64,000 bases of DNA from Aeromonas hydrophila subsp. hydrophila ATCC 7966 (GTDB taxonomy: Bacteria > Pseudomonadota > Gammaproteobacteria > Enterobacterales > Aeromonadaceae): the NCBI RefSeq assembly GCF_000014805.1, contig NC_008570.1, forward strand, positions 2,175,001 to 2,239,000. The letters run 5' to 3'. Shown here piece after piece: positions 1-8,496 of this stretch (the first letter of the stretch is position 1; each line of letters opens with the position of its first letter). Position numbers and translations under genes: made by a program. The notes below the pieces were generated by a model. The model did not search any database, was not told where the DNA came from, and saw only the letters and a list, made by a program, of their open reading frames with translations.

Positions 1-1
1 C

Positions 2-337
2 TACAGCGCCGCCCACGTGGACGAGGTGGTGAAGGGGCTGGACAAGGCCGGTCTGCCACAGAAGGTGATGATCGACTTCAGCCACGCCAACAGCAGCAAG
101 CAGTTCAAGAACCAGATGCTGGTGGCCGAGGACGTGGCCGGTCAGCTGCGTGCCGGCAGCCGGGCTGTGTTTGGCGTCATGGTGGAGAGTCATCTGGTGG
201 AGGGGCGTCAGGATCTGGTGGAAGGGTGCGAGCTCACCGTCGGTCAGAGCATCACAGATGCCTGCATCGGCTGGGCCGACACCGAAATCCTGCTGCGCAA
301 TCTGGCCGATGCGGTAGCCACTCGCAACGCGGGCTGA
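2..337 (+). CDS. aroG: 3-deoxy-7-phosphoheptulonate (DAHP) synthase, 3' end
   Basis: The reading frame is open from the left edge, so only the last ~111 residues are present. DAHP synthase condenses phosphoenolpyruvate and erythrose-4-phosphate in the first step of the shikimate pathway in the cytoplasm. The segment holds the class I C-terminal signatures VMIDFSHANSSKQFK, GVMVESHLVEG and SITDACIGW, with metal and substrate ligands in the DFSHANS and ES/D segments. It resembles E. coli AroG more than AroF from memory of those sequences, so the paralogue is an inference. A strong terminator follows 45 bases downstream, so it ends its transcription unit. Confidence 0.9.
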   Translation, partial: YSAAHVDEVVKGLDKAGLPQKVMIDFSHANSSKQFKNQMLVAEDVAGQLRAGSRAVFGVMVESHLVEGRQDLVEGCELTVGQSITDACIGWADTEILLRNLADAVATRNAG

Positions 338-381
338 TCCTGATCTGTCCTGGCTGCCTGCGGCAGCAGCAAGACAATAAA

Positions 382-408
382 AAGCGCGACCTCGGGTCGC
401 GCTTTTTT
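382..408 (+). terminator. Rho-independent terminator of the DAHP synthase gene
   Basis: A 9-bp perfect stem (AAGCGCGAC / GTCGCGCTT) with a 5-nt loop is followed by a T run. It sits between the DAHP synthase gene and the convergent chemoreceptor gene and may serve both. Confidence 0.9.
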
Positions 409-424
409 GTTGGAGCGTTGCGTC

Positions 425-2020
425 TTACCAGCGGTAGGTCTTGAGCAACTGCTCGAGCTTGCGGCACTGCTCCACCAGCTGGACGCTGGCGAGGTTGGCG
501 GCGTGGGCCTGGCCCAGAGTATCGTTGGAGGTGTTGCGAATGTCGCTCACCGAGCCGTCCACTTCGCTGCAGACCCTGTCCTGCTCCTCGGCGGACTGCG
601 CCATCTGGGCATTGAGATCGTTGATGCTGCTGATGCGGCCGATGATGTTCTGCATGGCGGCCAGGGTCGCCTCTGTCTTGTGGATGCTCTCGTCCGCCTT
701 GGCCTTGGCATCCCCGATCACCGACACCGCGCTCTGGGCCTCGTTTTGCAGGGCGGCGATCATCTGGGAGATCTCCTCGCTGGCGGCGCGGCTGCGGTTG
801 GAGAGGGCGCGTACCTCGTCGGCCACCACCGCAAAGCCTCGGCCCTGCTCGCCGGCCCGGGCCGCTTCGATGGCGGCGTTGAGGGCCAGCAGGTTGGTCT
901 GATCCGCAATGCCCTTGATCACTTCCAGCACCCCGTCGACCGCCAGACAGCGGTTGTCGAGCTGCTGGATCACCCTGTCGACCCGCTCGATCTCCGCCGA
1001 CATCTCGCCCATGTCGTTGATGGAGTGCTGGGCGAGGCGACTGGTGTTGGCCGCATCCTGGTTGGTGAGGGCGGAGAGCTCGGCGCTCTTGCGGGCGTGT
1101 TCGCGCACCTCGTGGGAGCTGGCGGCCAGCTCGCTCACGGCGGCGGCCACCTGTACCGTCATGCTCTCCTGCTGGCGGGCCGAGCCTTCGGTCTGGGTCG
1201 CCACCTGGCGGATCTGGTTGGACTCCTGATAGAGCTGGTGGGTGGCACTTTCCACTTCCTGCAGGCTGTGGCGAAACCCCTGCACCATGTCGCTGACGGC
1301 GCGGGTCATCTCGCCCAGCTCATCCCGGTTGGGATTGATCAGGGGGAGGGAGAGATCCCGCTCCTTGGCCATGCGGGTCATGGCCAGTTGCAGATGGCGT
1401 ACCGGCCGCTTGATGTAGCGCTGCAGCACCCAGCCCAGCAGGCCGAAGCCCAGCCCGAACACCGCCACCAGGCTGCCGCTCAGGATCAGGTTGTTGCGAT
1501 GGATCTCGCCAAAGGTGTGGCTGAGATCGTAACTGATGCGTACCGCCCCCATGACGGTACCTTCCGCCACCTGGTGGCAGGTGGTGCACTGGGTGCCACG
1601 GTACTCCTTGTAGGCTTTGAAGGGCTTGATCAGGGTGAGCTGGTTGCCCTGCTGCTCGAGAATGGTCTCGCCCTGGTTGATGGCGCGCTCATCCAGTTTG
1701 TCTTCAATCTGCTGATCCGGATGGCCGGGGCCGAACAGGCTGGTCACCGCCGGGGCGCGGATCAGACGGGCCTCGACGATGCCGGCCTCGCTCTTGAGCT
1801 TGGTCTGCACGATCTGGCGGTTGGCGATGGCTCCCGTCATCATCAGCACGTTGAGCTGATCCATGTAGGTGTTGGCGGCGCTCTCCACCTTTTCACCCGC
1901 CAGCCGGATGGCGAGATCCCGTTGCAGCCAGGCGGAGAGCTCGAAGCTGAGGGCGAAGGTGCAGCCGATGACCAGGGCGAGGGGGAGAAAGATTTTCCAG
2001 TTCAGAGACAGATTTTGCAT
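425..2020 (-). CDS. Methyl-accepting chemotaxis protein with periplasmic CxxCH motif
   Basis: Chemoreceptor that signals to CheA/CheW at the inner membrane. From the ATG at 2020 it has 531 residues: an N-terminal membrane segment (about 10-30), a periplasmic region of about 150 residues, a second membrane segment (about 175-195), a HAMP region, and the cytoplasmic hairpin with the highly conserved [20 protein letters not shown] signature. The periplasmic part contains C-T-T-C-H at residues 145-149, a c-type haem attachment motif, which suggests a haem-binding redox or gas sensor. The frame is open to an upstream ATG at 2086, but starting at 2020 puts the membrane helix close to the N terminus. 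Neither start has a convincing ribosome site. Divergent from hutW. Confidence 0.92.
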   Translation of the reverse strand: MQNLSLNWKIFLPLALVIGCTFALSFELSAWLQRDLAIRLAGEKVESAANTYMDQLNVLMMTGAIANRQIVQTKLKSEAGIVEARLIRAPAVTSLFGPGHPDQQIEDKLDERAINQGETILEQQGNQLTLIKPFKAYKEYRGTQCTTCHQVAEGTVMGAVRISYDLSHTFGEIHRNNLILSGSLVAVFGLGFGLLGWVLQRYIKRPVRHLQLAMTRMAKERDLSLPLINPNRDELGEMTRAVSDMVQGFRHSLQEVESATHQLYQESNQIRQVATQTEGSARQQESMTVQVAAAVSELAASSHEVREHARKSAELSALTNQDAANTSRLAQHSINDMGEMSAEIERVDRVIQQLDNRCLAVDGVLEVIKGIADQTNLLALNAAIEAARAGEQGRGFAVVADEVRALSNRSRAASEEISQMIAALQNEAQSAVSVIGDAKAKADESIHKTEATLAAMQNIIGRISSINDLNAQMAQSAEEQDRVCSEVDGSVSDIRNTSNDTLGQAHAANLASVQLVEQCRKLEQLLKTYRW

Positions 2021-2235
2021 CGTTGGCAGGTCCATGCGCAGGTGAGCGATCGTCAATGGTTGATGACTCTCCCCGCGCTCGCTCATCAGAACGGGGGAGA
2101 TGGTTCTCTATCGGCACACCCTACCTCATCTTGAGTAAATTATCTGTTAACTGGATCTGTGTTGGAGGTTAATGGTGCGTAGCAAACGAGAGCTGTTCGT
2201 CGTTGAGTTGATCCAGCACAAACTTGGTATTTATT

Positions 2236-2254
2236 GATAGTGGTTATCATTTGC
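2236..2254. promoter_or_regulatory. Candidate Fur box upstream of hutW
   Basis: GATAGTGGTTATCATTTGC matches about 14 of 19 positions of the Fur consensus GATAATGATAATCATTATC. It lies 29 bases before the hutW start, where bound Fur would block the promoter. Iron repression of hutW is expected from the known behaviour of haem-use genes. Confidence 0.7.
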
Positions 2255-2282
2255 ATTATTTCACCAGATAACCTTGCCTGCG

Positions 2283-3653
2283 ATGACACCACAGCTGACC
2301 CCGACCATGACCGGTCTTGCCACCCCGGATCCCCTCAAGTTCGCCTTTGGCGCCAAGACCTCGGCCCACGCCAGTCGCGGCGGCATGCGCCCGCTCACCC
2401 TCGACCATGCCGACTGGCAAGCCTGGTGGCACCGCGAGAGCGAGGTGGATGAGCGGGCGCTCTATATCCACATCCCGTTTTGCCGCAAGCGCTGCAGCTT
2501 CTGCAATTTCTTTGAAAATGGCGCCAACCCGGCCCGTATCACCCGCTATGTCAACGCGCTCTGCCGCGCGCTCGCCCAGGCCGCTGAGACACCGTTCACC
2601 CAGAGCCGCCCCTTCACGGCCGTCTATGTGGGGGGCGGCACGCCGACGGACATGAGCGCCGACGAGCTGGCGATGCTGGCCGCCGCCATCCGTCGTTTTC
2701 CTTTGACTTCGGATGCGGAGGTGACCCTGGAGGGGCGCCTCAACGGCTTTGATGATGCCAAGTGGCACAGTGCGCTGGCGGGCGGCTTCAACCGCTTCTC
2801 GTTCGGAGTGCAGAGCTTTGATACCGAGGTGCGCCAGGAGGCGGCCCGCTTCGACGACCGGGAGACCCTGCTGATCCGGCTGGGGGAGCTGACCCGTCAC
2901 GACGATGCGGTGATCGTGGCCGATCTCATCTTCGGCTTGCCGGGTCAGGATGATGCCGTGTGGCGTCAGGACATCGCGGATGTGATGGCGAGCGGGGTGC
3001 ACGGGGTGGATCTCTATCAGCTCATCGCCATGGCCGGCACCAATCTGGCCCGTGCCGAGGCGAAGGGCAAGCTCGGCTGGGCCGCCGACGGCCAGCAGCG
3101 GGCCGCCATGTATGCCTATGGCGCCCAGACGCTGGAGCAGGGGGGCTGGCAGCGGCTCTCCTGTAGCCACTGGCGGCGCGGTGAGGCCGAGCAGAGTCGC
3201 TACAACCAGATGGCCAAGCGCGGCGCCGAGATCCTCCCCTTCGGGGCCGGGGCCGGCGGCAACGTGCATGGGCACGGCCTCATGTATGGCCGGGATCTGG
3301 CGCTCTGGCACGAGGCGCTGGCGGCGGATCTGCGGGCCCCCGGCATGGTGATGGGGCGCAACCCCAATGGCCGCCTCGATGGCCTGCTGCGCGGCGCACT
3401 CGACAGCGGCTGGCTGGCGCTGGCCCGCTTGCCGATGCCGCTGCGGGCACATCTGCAACCCTTGTTCGAGGCCTGGCAGCAGCACGGGCTGGCAACGCTG
3501 AGCGAGGGGCGGCTCGAGCTCACCCTGGCGGGGCGCTTCTGGAACGTCAATCTGCAGGCCGGGTTGTTTGAATACTTGCAGCTCAACCCGCTGGCGGGGT
3601 CGGGTACGTCACCTGCCGATCCGGCGCAGGCGGTGCGCCATTCGCTGGTGTGA
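2283..3653 (+). CDS. hutW: Haem-utilisation radical SAM protein HutW
   Basis: Coproporphyrinogen-III-oxidase-like radical SAM protein of about 456 residues, the usual HutW length. The iron-sulfur motif C-RKR-C-SF-C is near residues 66-73, preceded by the YIHIPFC signature, and followed by VGGGTPTD and the FSFGVQSFD motif typical of the HemN/HutW branch. HutW in Vibrio opens haem anaerobically to release iron. The ATG at 2283 is preferred over a TTG at 2274; another ATG lies at 2307. A Fur box lies just upstream. The usual partners hutX and hutZ are not next to it here, but tonB-exbB-exbD lie about 2.6 kb downstream on the other strand. Confidence 0.9.
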   Translation: MTPQLTPTMTGLATPDPLKFAFGAKTSAHASRGGMRPLTLDHADWQAWWHRESEVDERALYIHIPFCRKRCSFCNFFENGANPARITRYVNALCRALAQAAETPFTQSRPFTAVYVGGGTPTDMSADELAMLAAAIRRFPLTSDAEVTLEGRLNGFDDAKWHSALAGGFNRFSFGVQSFDTEVRQEAARFDDRETLLIRLGELTRHDDAVIVADLIFGLPGQDDAVWRQDIADVMASGVHGVDLYQLIAMAGTNLARAEAKGKLGWAADGQQRAAMYAYGAQTLEQGGWQRLSCSHWRRGEAEQSRYNQMAKRGAEILPFGAGAGGNVHGHGLMYGRDLALWHEALAADLRAPGMVMGRNPNGRLDGLLRGALDSGWLALARLPMPLRAHLQPLFEAWQQHGLATLSEGRLELTLAGRFWNVNLQAGLFEYLQLNPLAGSGTSPADPAQAVRHSLV

Positions 3654-3689
3654 GTGCGTTGGTCGAGAGGGCCGGGCAAAGAGATGAGA

Positions 3690-3722
3690 AACAAGGGGGG
3701 GCACCTGATGTGCCCCCTTGTT
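3690..3722. terminator. Bidirectional terminator between hutW and xseA
   Basis: Stem AACAAGGGGG(GG)CA / TGCCCCCTTGTT around the loop CCTGA, in the convergent gap between hutW and xseA. No long T run, so strength is uncertain. Confidence 0.65.
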
Positions 3723-3724
3723 CG

Positions 3725-5089
3725 TTATGGCTGGTGGACCTCTTCCACCCGCACCCACAGCTGCCCCTCTGCAAGCTGGGTTACCAGCGTCTGGCCGGCA
3801 TCGACCTGGGTGGCGCGGCTGATCACCTCACCGCTCTGGGTGCGGGTGATGGAGTAGCCGCGCCCCAGGGTGGCGAGCGGGCTCACCCCGTCGAGGCGGG
3901 CGCTGAGCATGGCGAGGCGGTGGTCGGCCAGATCCCGGCGTTTGGCGATGAGGGCATGGAGGCGCTCCTCGGCCAGCTGATGGCGACGCTTGCCGGCGGC
4001 CAGCAAGCGCTCCGGGCTCTTGCCCTGCAGGCGCAGCTCCAGATTGGCGAGGCGCCGCTCCCCCTGATGCAGTTTGTGGTTCATCAGCTGCTGCAAGCGG
4101 GCGGAGAGCTCGTCGAGGCGCTGGGATTGCTGCTCCAGCCGCCGCTTCGGATCCTGATGGTCGAGCCGCTTTTGCAGCAGGATGAAATCGTGGCGGGCAG
4201 CGGTCTGCTGGCGGTTCATCGCCTGCAGCAGTTGCTGCTTGAGATGGGCGAGGCGCTGGGCACGGGCGCTCTGATCCGGCGCCACCAGTTCGGCCGCCGC
4301 CGACGGGGTCGGGGCGCGCAAGTCGGCGGCAAAGTCGCTGATGGTGACGTCCACCTCGTGGCCTACCGCGCTCACCACCGGGATGGCGGAGTGGGCGATG
4401 GCGCGCGCCACCGCCTCTTCGTTGAAGCACCAGAGATCTTCGAGCGAGCCGCCGCCGCGCCCGACGATCAGCACATCCACCTCGGCGCGGCGGTTGGCCA
4501 GGGCAATGGCAGAGACGATCTGGCCGATGGCGGCGCTGCCCTGCACCTGGGTCGGGTAGATAAACACCGGCAGATCCGGCGCGCGGCGCCTCAGCACCGT
4601 CAGCATGTCGTGCAGGGCAGCACCAGTAGCGGAGGTGATGAGGCCCACCGCGCGCGGTTCACGCGGCAGCGGCCGCTTGCGCCCTTCGTCAAACAACCCC
4701 TCGGCGCCGAGGCGGCGCTTGAGCTCCTCAAAGCGCAGCGCCAGCACGCCGTCGCCCGCCGGCTGCATCGATTCGATGATCAGCTGGTAGTCGCCGCGCG
4801 GCTCATAAAGCGAGACCCGCGCTTGTACCAGCACCTGCATGCCATCCTGCGGGCGGAAGGCCACCCGCCGGTTGTTGCCCTTGAACATGGCGCAGCGCAC
4901 CTGGGCCGACATGTCCTTGAGCGAGAAGTACCAGTGGCCGGAGCTTGGCATCGCCAGGTTGGAGAGCTCGCCGGTCAACCACACCAGCCCCAGATCCTGC
5001 TCCAGGATCATGCGCACGGCGCTGTTGAGGCGGGTGACGGTAAAGACCTGCTGTTGTCTGCTTTGACTCGGTTCGTTGCGGTAGTTCAA
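3725..5089 (-). CDS. xseA: Exodeoxyribonuclease VII large subunit
   Basis: XseA, the nuclease subunit that with XseB degrades single-stranded DNA to oligonucleotides. The 454 residues match the family length. An N-terminal OB fold (about 12-110; FTVTRLNSAVRMILEQ, VWLTGELSN) is followed by the catalytic core with the GLITSATGAALHDML, VQGSAA, VGRGGGSLEDLWCFNEE and SAVGHEVDVTISDFAADLRAPTPSAAAE signatures, then a long coiled coil (about 265-400). In E. coli xseA is divergent from and adjacent to guaB; here the two are separated by five genes. The start at 5089 gives the expected N terminus. Confidence 0.96.
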   Translation of the reverse strand: MNYRNEPSQSRQQQVFTVTRLNSAVRMILEQDLGLVWLTGELSNLAMPSSGHWYFSLKDMSAQVRCAMFKGNNRRVAFRPQDGMQVLVQARVSLYEPRGDYQLIIESMQPAGDGVLALRFEELKRRLGAEGLFDEGRKRPLPREPRAVGLITSATGAALHDMLTVLRRRAPDLPVFIYPTQVQGSAAIGQIVSAIALANRRAEVDVLIVGRGGGSLEDLWCFNEEAVARAIAHSAIPVVSAVGHEVDVTISDFAADLRAPTPSAAAELVAPDQSARAQRLAHLKQQLLQAMNRQQTAARHDFILLQKRLDHQDPKRRLEQQSQRLDELSARLQQLMNHKLHQGERRLANLELRLQGKSPERLLAAGKRRHQLAEERLHALIAKRRDLADHRLAMLSARLDGVSPLATLGRGYSITRTQSGEVISRATQVDAGQTLVTQLAEGQLWVRVEEVHQP

Positions 5090-5196
5090 GGCTGGTCCTG
5101 CACTGTGTGCCCCGCCTTGGGGGCGGGGGCATAAAACAATGGCGCCATCTTAACGCAGTTCGGGGCGAACGCCGAGCGGCGCTGGCCCTGTCGGGT

Positions 5197-6126
5197 TCAG
5201 CGTGCGTCCGGATCCTGAGGCTGCGCCCGGGCCTGAACTGCCGGGGGGCTGGCCTGGCTGGTCACCAGCCAGACCGAGAGGCAGACGACCAGGCCCCCCA
5301 GCACGAAGCCCTGGTTCAAGGTCTCGCCCAGCACCAGCGCGCCCCACAAGATGCCGAAGGGGGGAATGAGGAAGGTGACGGTGAGGCTGCGCAGCGGGCC
5401 GATATCGGCGATCAGTCGAAAATAGAGCAGATAGGCGAGGGCGGTGCAGACCACGCCGACCGCCAGCACGCTGGCCCAGGCGGTGGGCACGGCCCAGTCG
5501 ACCGCGGGGCTGGCCGCCAGCTGGTAAGCGAAAAAGGGCAGCAGGAACAGGCTGGCACCCAGCTGGCTGCCAAAGGCCACCAGCTTGGCATCGAGCCCGC
5601 CGCGATGGGTGATCCAGCTGCGGGTGAGAAAACCGGCGAGGCCGTAGCAGGCGGTGGCAAACAGGCAGGCCAGCACCCCGGGCAGCAGATGCCCACCGGC
5701 ACTCACCTCGCCGGTGGTGGTGATGAGGCTGATCCCGATCACCCCCAATACCACCCCCAGCCATTTGCGCCTGTCAAGGCGCTCGTTGAAGCAGGAAAAG
5801 CCGATGAGGGCCCCCATCAGCGGCGTGGTGGCGTTGAGGATGGCCGAGTAGCCGGCCGGCAGCCAGAGGGCGGCGATGGCGTACATCAGAAACGGGATGG
5901 CGGAGTTGATGACGCCGAGCAGCATGGCGGACTTGAGCTTGCCCTGAAACCCCATGGGGGCGCGCAGCAGCAGGAGCATGACGGCAAGCCCGATGAGGGC
6001 GAACAGGACCCGCAGGAAGGTGGTGTTGACGGCGCCAAACGCCGGGGCTGCGATGCGCATGAACAGGAAGCTGGCGCCCCAGATGGCGGCCAGCAGAAGC
6101 AGGCGCCCATAATCGGCAGGTTTCAT
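5197..6126 (-). CDS. EamA/DMT-family transporter
   Basis: Ten-segment inner-membrane transporter of about 309 residues with two EamA repeats (each five helices; first begins LLLAAIWGASFLFMRIAAP, second near AGVLACLFATACYGLAGFLTR). Family members export amino acids, metabolites or drugs; the substrate cannot be told from sequence. The ATG at 6126 is chosen because AAGGA lies 8 bases upstream and it gives a clean N terminus just before the first helix; the frame continues 20 codons upstream without sense. It stands alone between xseA and exbD. Confidence 0.88.
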   Translation of the reverse strand: MKPADYGRLLLLAAIWGASFLFMRIAAPAFGAVNTTFLRVLFALIGLAVMLLLLRAPMGFQGKLKSAMLLGVINSAIPFLMYAIAALWLPAGYSAILNATTPLMGALIGFSCFNERLDRRKWLGVVLGVIGISLITTTGEVSAGGHLLPGVLACLFATACYGLAGFLTRSWITHRGGLDAKLVAFGSQLGASLFLLPFFAYQLAASPAVDWAVPTAWASVLAVGVVCTALAYLLYFRLIADIGPLRSLTVTFLIPPFGILWGALVLGETLNQGFVLGGLVVCLSVWLVTSQASPPAVQARAQPQDPDAR

Positions 6127-6264
6127 GGTGTCGTCCTTGAGGTGATGGTGGCCAATATTGGCGCTGCATCGGCATGATGCCGACAAGGTGCCTGTGCTGG
6201 CAACTGCCTGGATGGCAGCAGGGCATCCATGCCCTGGCGTACCGGTGTGTGGGTGACGGGAGCG

Positions 6265-6684
6265 TTACGGCTCCGGCTGGCTCACGAAGGCAATCTTGTG
6301 CAGGCCGTGTTGGGAGGCCTGGGCCATCACCCTGGCGATGATGCCGTACTCCACCTTGCGATCGATGCGCAGCTGGATCTCGGGCAGCTCCCCCTCGGCC
6401 TGGCCGGCGCTCTCCATCTTGGCGAGCAGGGCTGCCTCGTCGACCTCTTGATCGTTCCAGTAGATCTTGCCGGCGCCATCGATGGCGAGGTTGATGTCCT
6501 GCTTGTCTGGCTGGTTGAGCTGGCTGCTGGCCTCGGGCAGCTCCAGCTTGACCGCGTTGGTGAGCAGGGGGGCGGTGATCATGAAGACGATGAGCAGCAC
6601 CAGCATGACGTCGATCATCGGGATCATGTTGATCTCGGAGAGGGGTTGATCGTCCCCCTCGTCCGACAGTTTGCCAAATGCCAT
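6265..6684 (-). CDS. exbD: TonB-system energiser ExbD
   Basis: Biopolymer-transport protein of 139 residues: a short cytoplasmic tail, one membrane helix (about 23-43, IDVMLVLLIVFMI with the essential membrane Asp at the start), and a periplasmic domain. With ExbB it uses the proton gradient to power TonB. Its ATG overlaps the exbB stop by one base (TGATG), a sign of translational coupling in the operon tonB-exbB-exbD. Confidence 0.94.
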   Translation of the reverse strand: MAFGKLSDEGDDQPLSEINMIPMIDVMLVLLIVFMITAPLLTNAVKLELPEASSQLNQPDKQDINLAIDGAGKIYWNDQEVDEAALLAKMESAGQAEGELPEIQLRIDRKVEYGIIARVMAQASQHGLHKIAFVSQPEP

Positions 6685-7445
6685 CAGCCGCGCCCCTGTC
6701 TGGTTTCCCGCTCGACCAGCGGGGTGACGTTGTTGGTGGCGACCTGCTCGAAGCCGGTCACCAGCAGGGTAAACAGGTCGTGGCCAAACTCCTCCAGCGC
6801 CGCGAGCCTGAGGCGATTGCGCCGCACGAAGAAGTTGTAGATGAGCACGGCCGGCAGGGCGACCGCGAGGCCGAAGCCGGTCATGATCAGCGCCTCGCCC
6901 ACGGGGCCGGCGACCTTGTCCAGACTGCTCTGACCGGCGGCGCCAATGGCCAGCAGGGCGTGGTAGATGCCCCAGACGGTGCCGAACAGCCCGATGAAGG
7001 GGGCTGCCGAGCCCACCGAGGCGAGGAAGGCCAGCCCCTGCTCCAGCCGCACCCGCTCCTGGGTGATGGCACGGCGCATGGCGCGCAGCAGATATTCATC
7101 CGGCGAGCCCAGCTTGCAGCTGACCGCACGCTCCTCGGCCCGGTTCAGCTGGGCCACGGCCGCCAACGCGGCGCCGGTCAGCCGGCCATAGGCTTCCTGC
7201 GGCGGCAGGTGGGCCAACTGGCGCTCCATCTCCTGCACGCTGTCGTGCTGCCAGAAATCGGCGATGAAGCGGGCGTTGAGGCGTTGTTCTCGCTGTGCGA
7301 GATAGCCCTTGAGCAGGGCGTAGTAGCAGGTACCAAGGGACATCAATACCAGCAGGATGAAGGGGATCAGCCCCACACCGCTGTTCTGGCTGAGCAGGTG
7401 GGCGATGCCCATGCCGTTGCTTGCGATTTCAGGATCCATGTTCAA
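6684..7445 (-). CDS. exbB: TonB-system proton channel ExbB (MotA/TolQ/ExbB family)
   Basis: Protein of 253 residues with membrane segments near residues 23-43, about 140-165 and about 185-210, and the family core SVGSAAPFIGLFGTVWGIYHALLAIGAAGQSSLDKVAGPVGEALIMTGFGLAVALPAV (here read in pieces: PFIGLFGTVWGI, GEALIMTGFGLAVALPA). It forms the proton channel with ExbD. The start overlaps the tonB stop by four bases (ATGA). A second in-frame ATG is two codons in. Confidence 0.94.
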   Translation of the reverse strand: MNMDPEIASNGMGIAHLLSQNSGVGLIPFILLVLMSLGTCYYALLKGYLAQREQRLNARFIADFWQHDSVQEMERQLAHLPPQEAYGRLTGAALAAVAQLNRAEERAVSCKLGSPDEYLLRAMRRAITQERVRLEQGLAFLASVGSAAPFIGLFGTVWGIYHALLAIGAAGQSSLDKVAGPVGEALIMTGFGLAVALPAVLIYNFFVRRNRLRLAALEEFGHDLFTLLVTGFEQVATNNVTPLVERETRQGRG

Positions 7446-8248
7446 GCCCTTAATTTGAAAATGATGGTGACTTTTGCCGAGGCCTCGACGGCCACGTTGT
7501 TCTGTTTGGCAGGAATGAATTTCCAGCGGCTGACGGTCTTGCGGGCCGTCATGTCCAGCCGCCGATAGCCGCTGCTCTTGTCCACCTCCACCGAGGCGGC
7601 GGTGCCCTCTGCCGTCACCCGCACATTGAGGATGACCCGCCCCTCTTCTCCCCGTCGTCTCGACTCATAGGGGTATTGGGGCTCGGGGTTGTTGAGCCGT
7701 GCATCGCGGGCGATGGGGGCGCTGTTGCCCGCGCCTCCGCCAGCCTTGTGGGCAGGACTCTGACTGGTACTTCCGCCGCTCGCCTGTGTGGCCGTTGCCG
7801 TCGTCGCAGGGGCGGGCGCAGTGACCGGCGGTTGCGGACTGCTCACCGGCATGACCTTGGCGGGCTGCACCGGCGGGGTACGGTTTTTAAGCGGTTTGAC
7901 CACCGGCTTGACGCTTTTCTTGACTGGCTTGAGCGGCGGTTTTTTGGGGGTTGGCAACGGCTTGGCTTTTTGCGGCACTTTTTGTACTTGCTGCACTTTT
8001 TGTACGTGCTGCACTGTGGGAGCAGGAGCCGGGGCCGCCTTGGCTGGTGCATCATTGGCCGCTGCCTCGCCAACCCAGCGGGCCGACAGGGTCAGCGGCA
8101 AGGGCAGGGTGATGGGCGCGGGCTGGTGCGCATAGAGCCACCAGAAGGCGGCAAGATGCAGGGCGATCGCGATGGCAAGGCAAACGAGACGGGCGGCGTC
8201 GGGATCGTTGGCGGGCAGTGTTGGTCTCGGGCTGCAGGAGTCCATCAC
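7442..8248 (-). CDS. tonB: Energy-transducing protein TonB
   Basis: TonB of 268 residues. One N-terminal membrane helix (about 20-40, VCLAIAIALHLAAFWWLYA with the conserved Ser/His-type face), a long Pro/Lys-rich periplasmic spacer (about 60-140, with VQKVQQVQKV and KPLPTPKKPPLKPVKK stretches), and the C-terminal domain with the QYPYESRRRGEEGRV motif. It carries energy to outer-membrane receptors for haem and siderophores. GGGAGA precedes the paired ATGs at 8248/8245. First gene of the tonB-exbB-exbD operon, behind Fur-box-like sequence. Confidence 0.94.
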   Translation of the reverse strand: MMDSCSPRPTLPANDPDAARLVCLAIAIALHLAAFWWLYAHQPAPITLPLPLTLSARWVGEAAANDAPAKAAPAPAPTVQHVQKVQQVQKVPQKAKPLPTPKKPPLKPVKKSVKPVVKPLKNRTPPVQPAKVMPVSSPQPPVTAPAPATTATATQASGGSTSQSPAHKAGGGAGNSAPIARDARLNNPEPQYPYESRRRGEEGRVILNVRVTAEGTAASVEVDKSSGYRRLDMTARKTVSRWKFIPAKQNNVAVEASAKVTIIFKLRA

Positions 8249-8332
8249 TTGTCTCCCTTCCAGGTCTTCATATTCATACTCAAACGGCTAGTGTGAAGGC
8301 GCCAGAACAGGCGTCAGGCCGCTAGCATGCCT

Positions 8333-8372
8333 GATAACGAGAATCATAAACAACAACCATTATCAATCGCAT
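8333..8372. promoter_or_regulatory. Fur-box region upstream of tonB
   Basis: GATAACGAGAATCATAAAC (8333-8351) matches about 15 of 19 Fur consensus positions, and a second partly matching site read on the minus strand (TGATAATGGTTG) follows at about 8357-8372. Overlapping Fur sites fit iron repression of tonB-exbB-exbD. Confidence 0.7.
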
Positions 8373-8496
8373 TTTAATCGTGGTGAGGCTGGCTCGCAGG
8401 CAATAAGAAGCCGGACCGGGCAGTGGCGTTCCCGGCTGGCAACGGGTTGAGCGGTGTGGGCCGGCACCGGTCTTGTCCCCCTGTTGGCTGGCAGCG

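Noticed and set aside
407..2134. 575-codon open frame opposite the chemoreceptor gene
   Set aside because: It mirrors a strong coding gene in high-GC DNA and has no domain, start signal or ribosome site.
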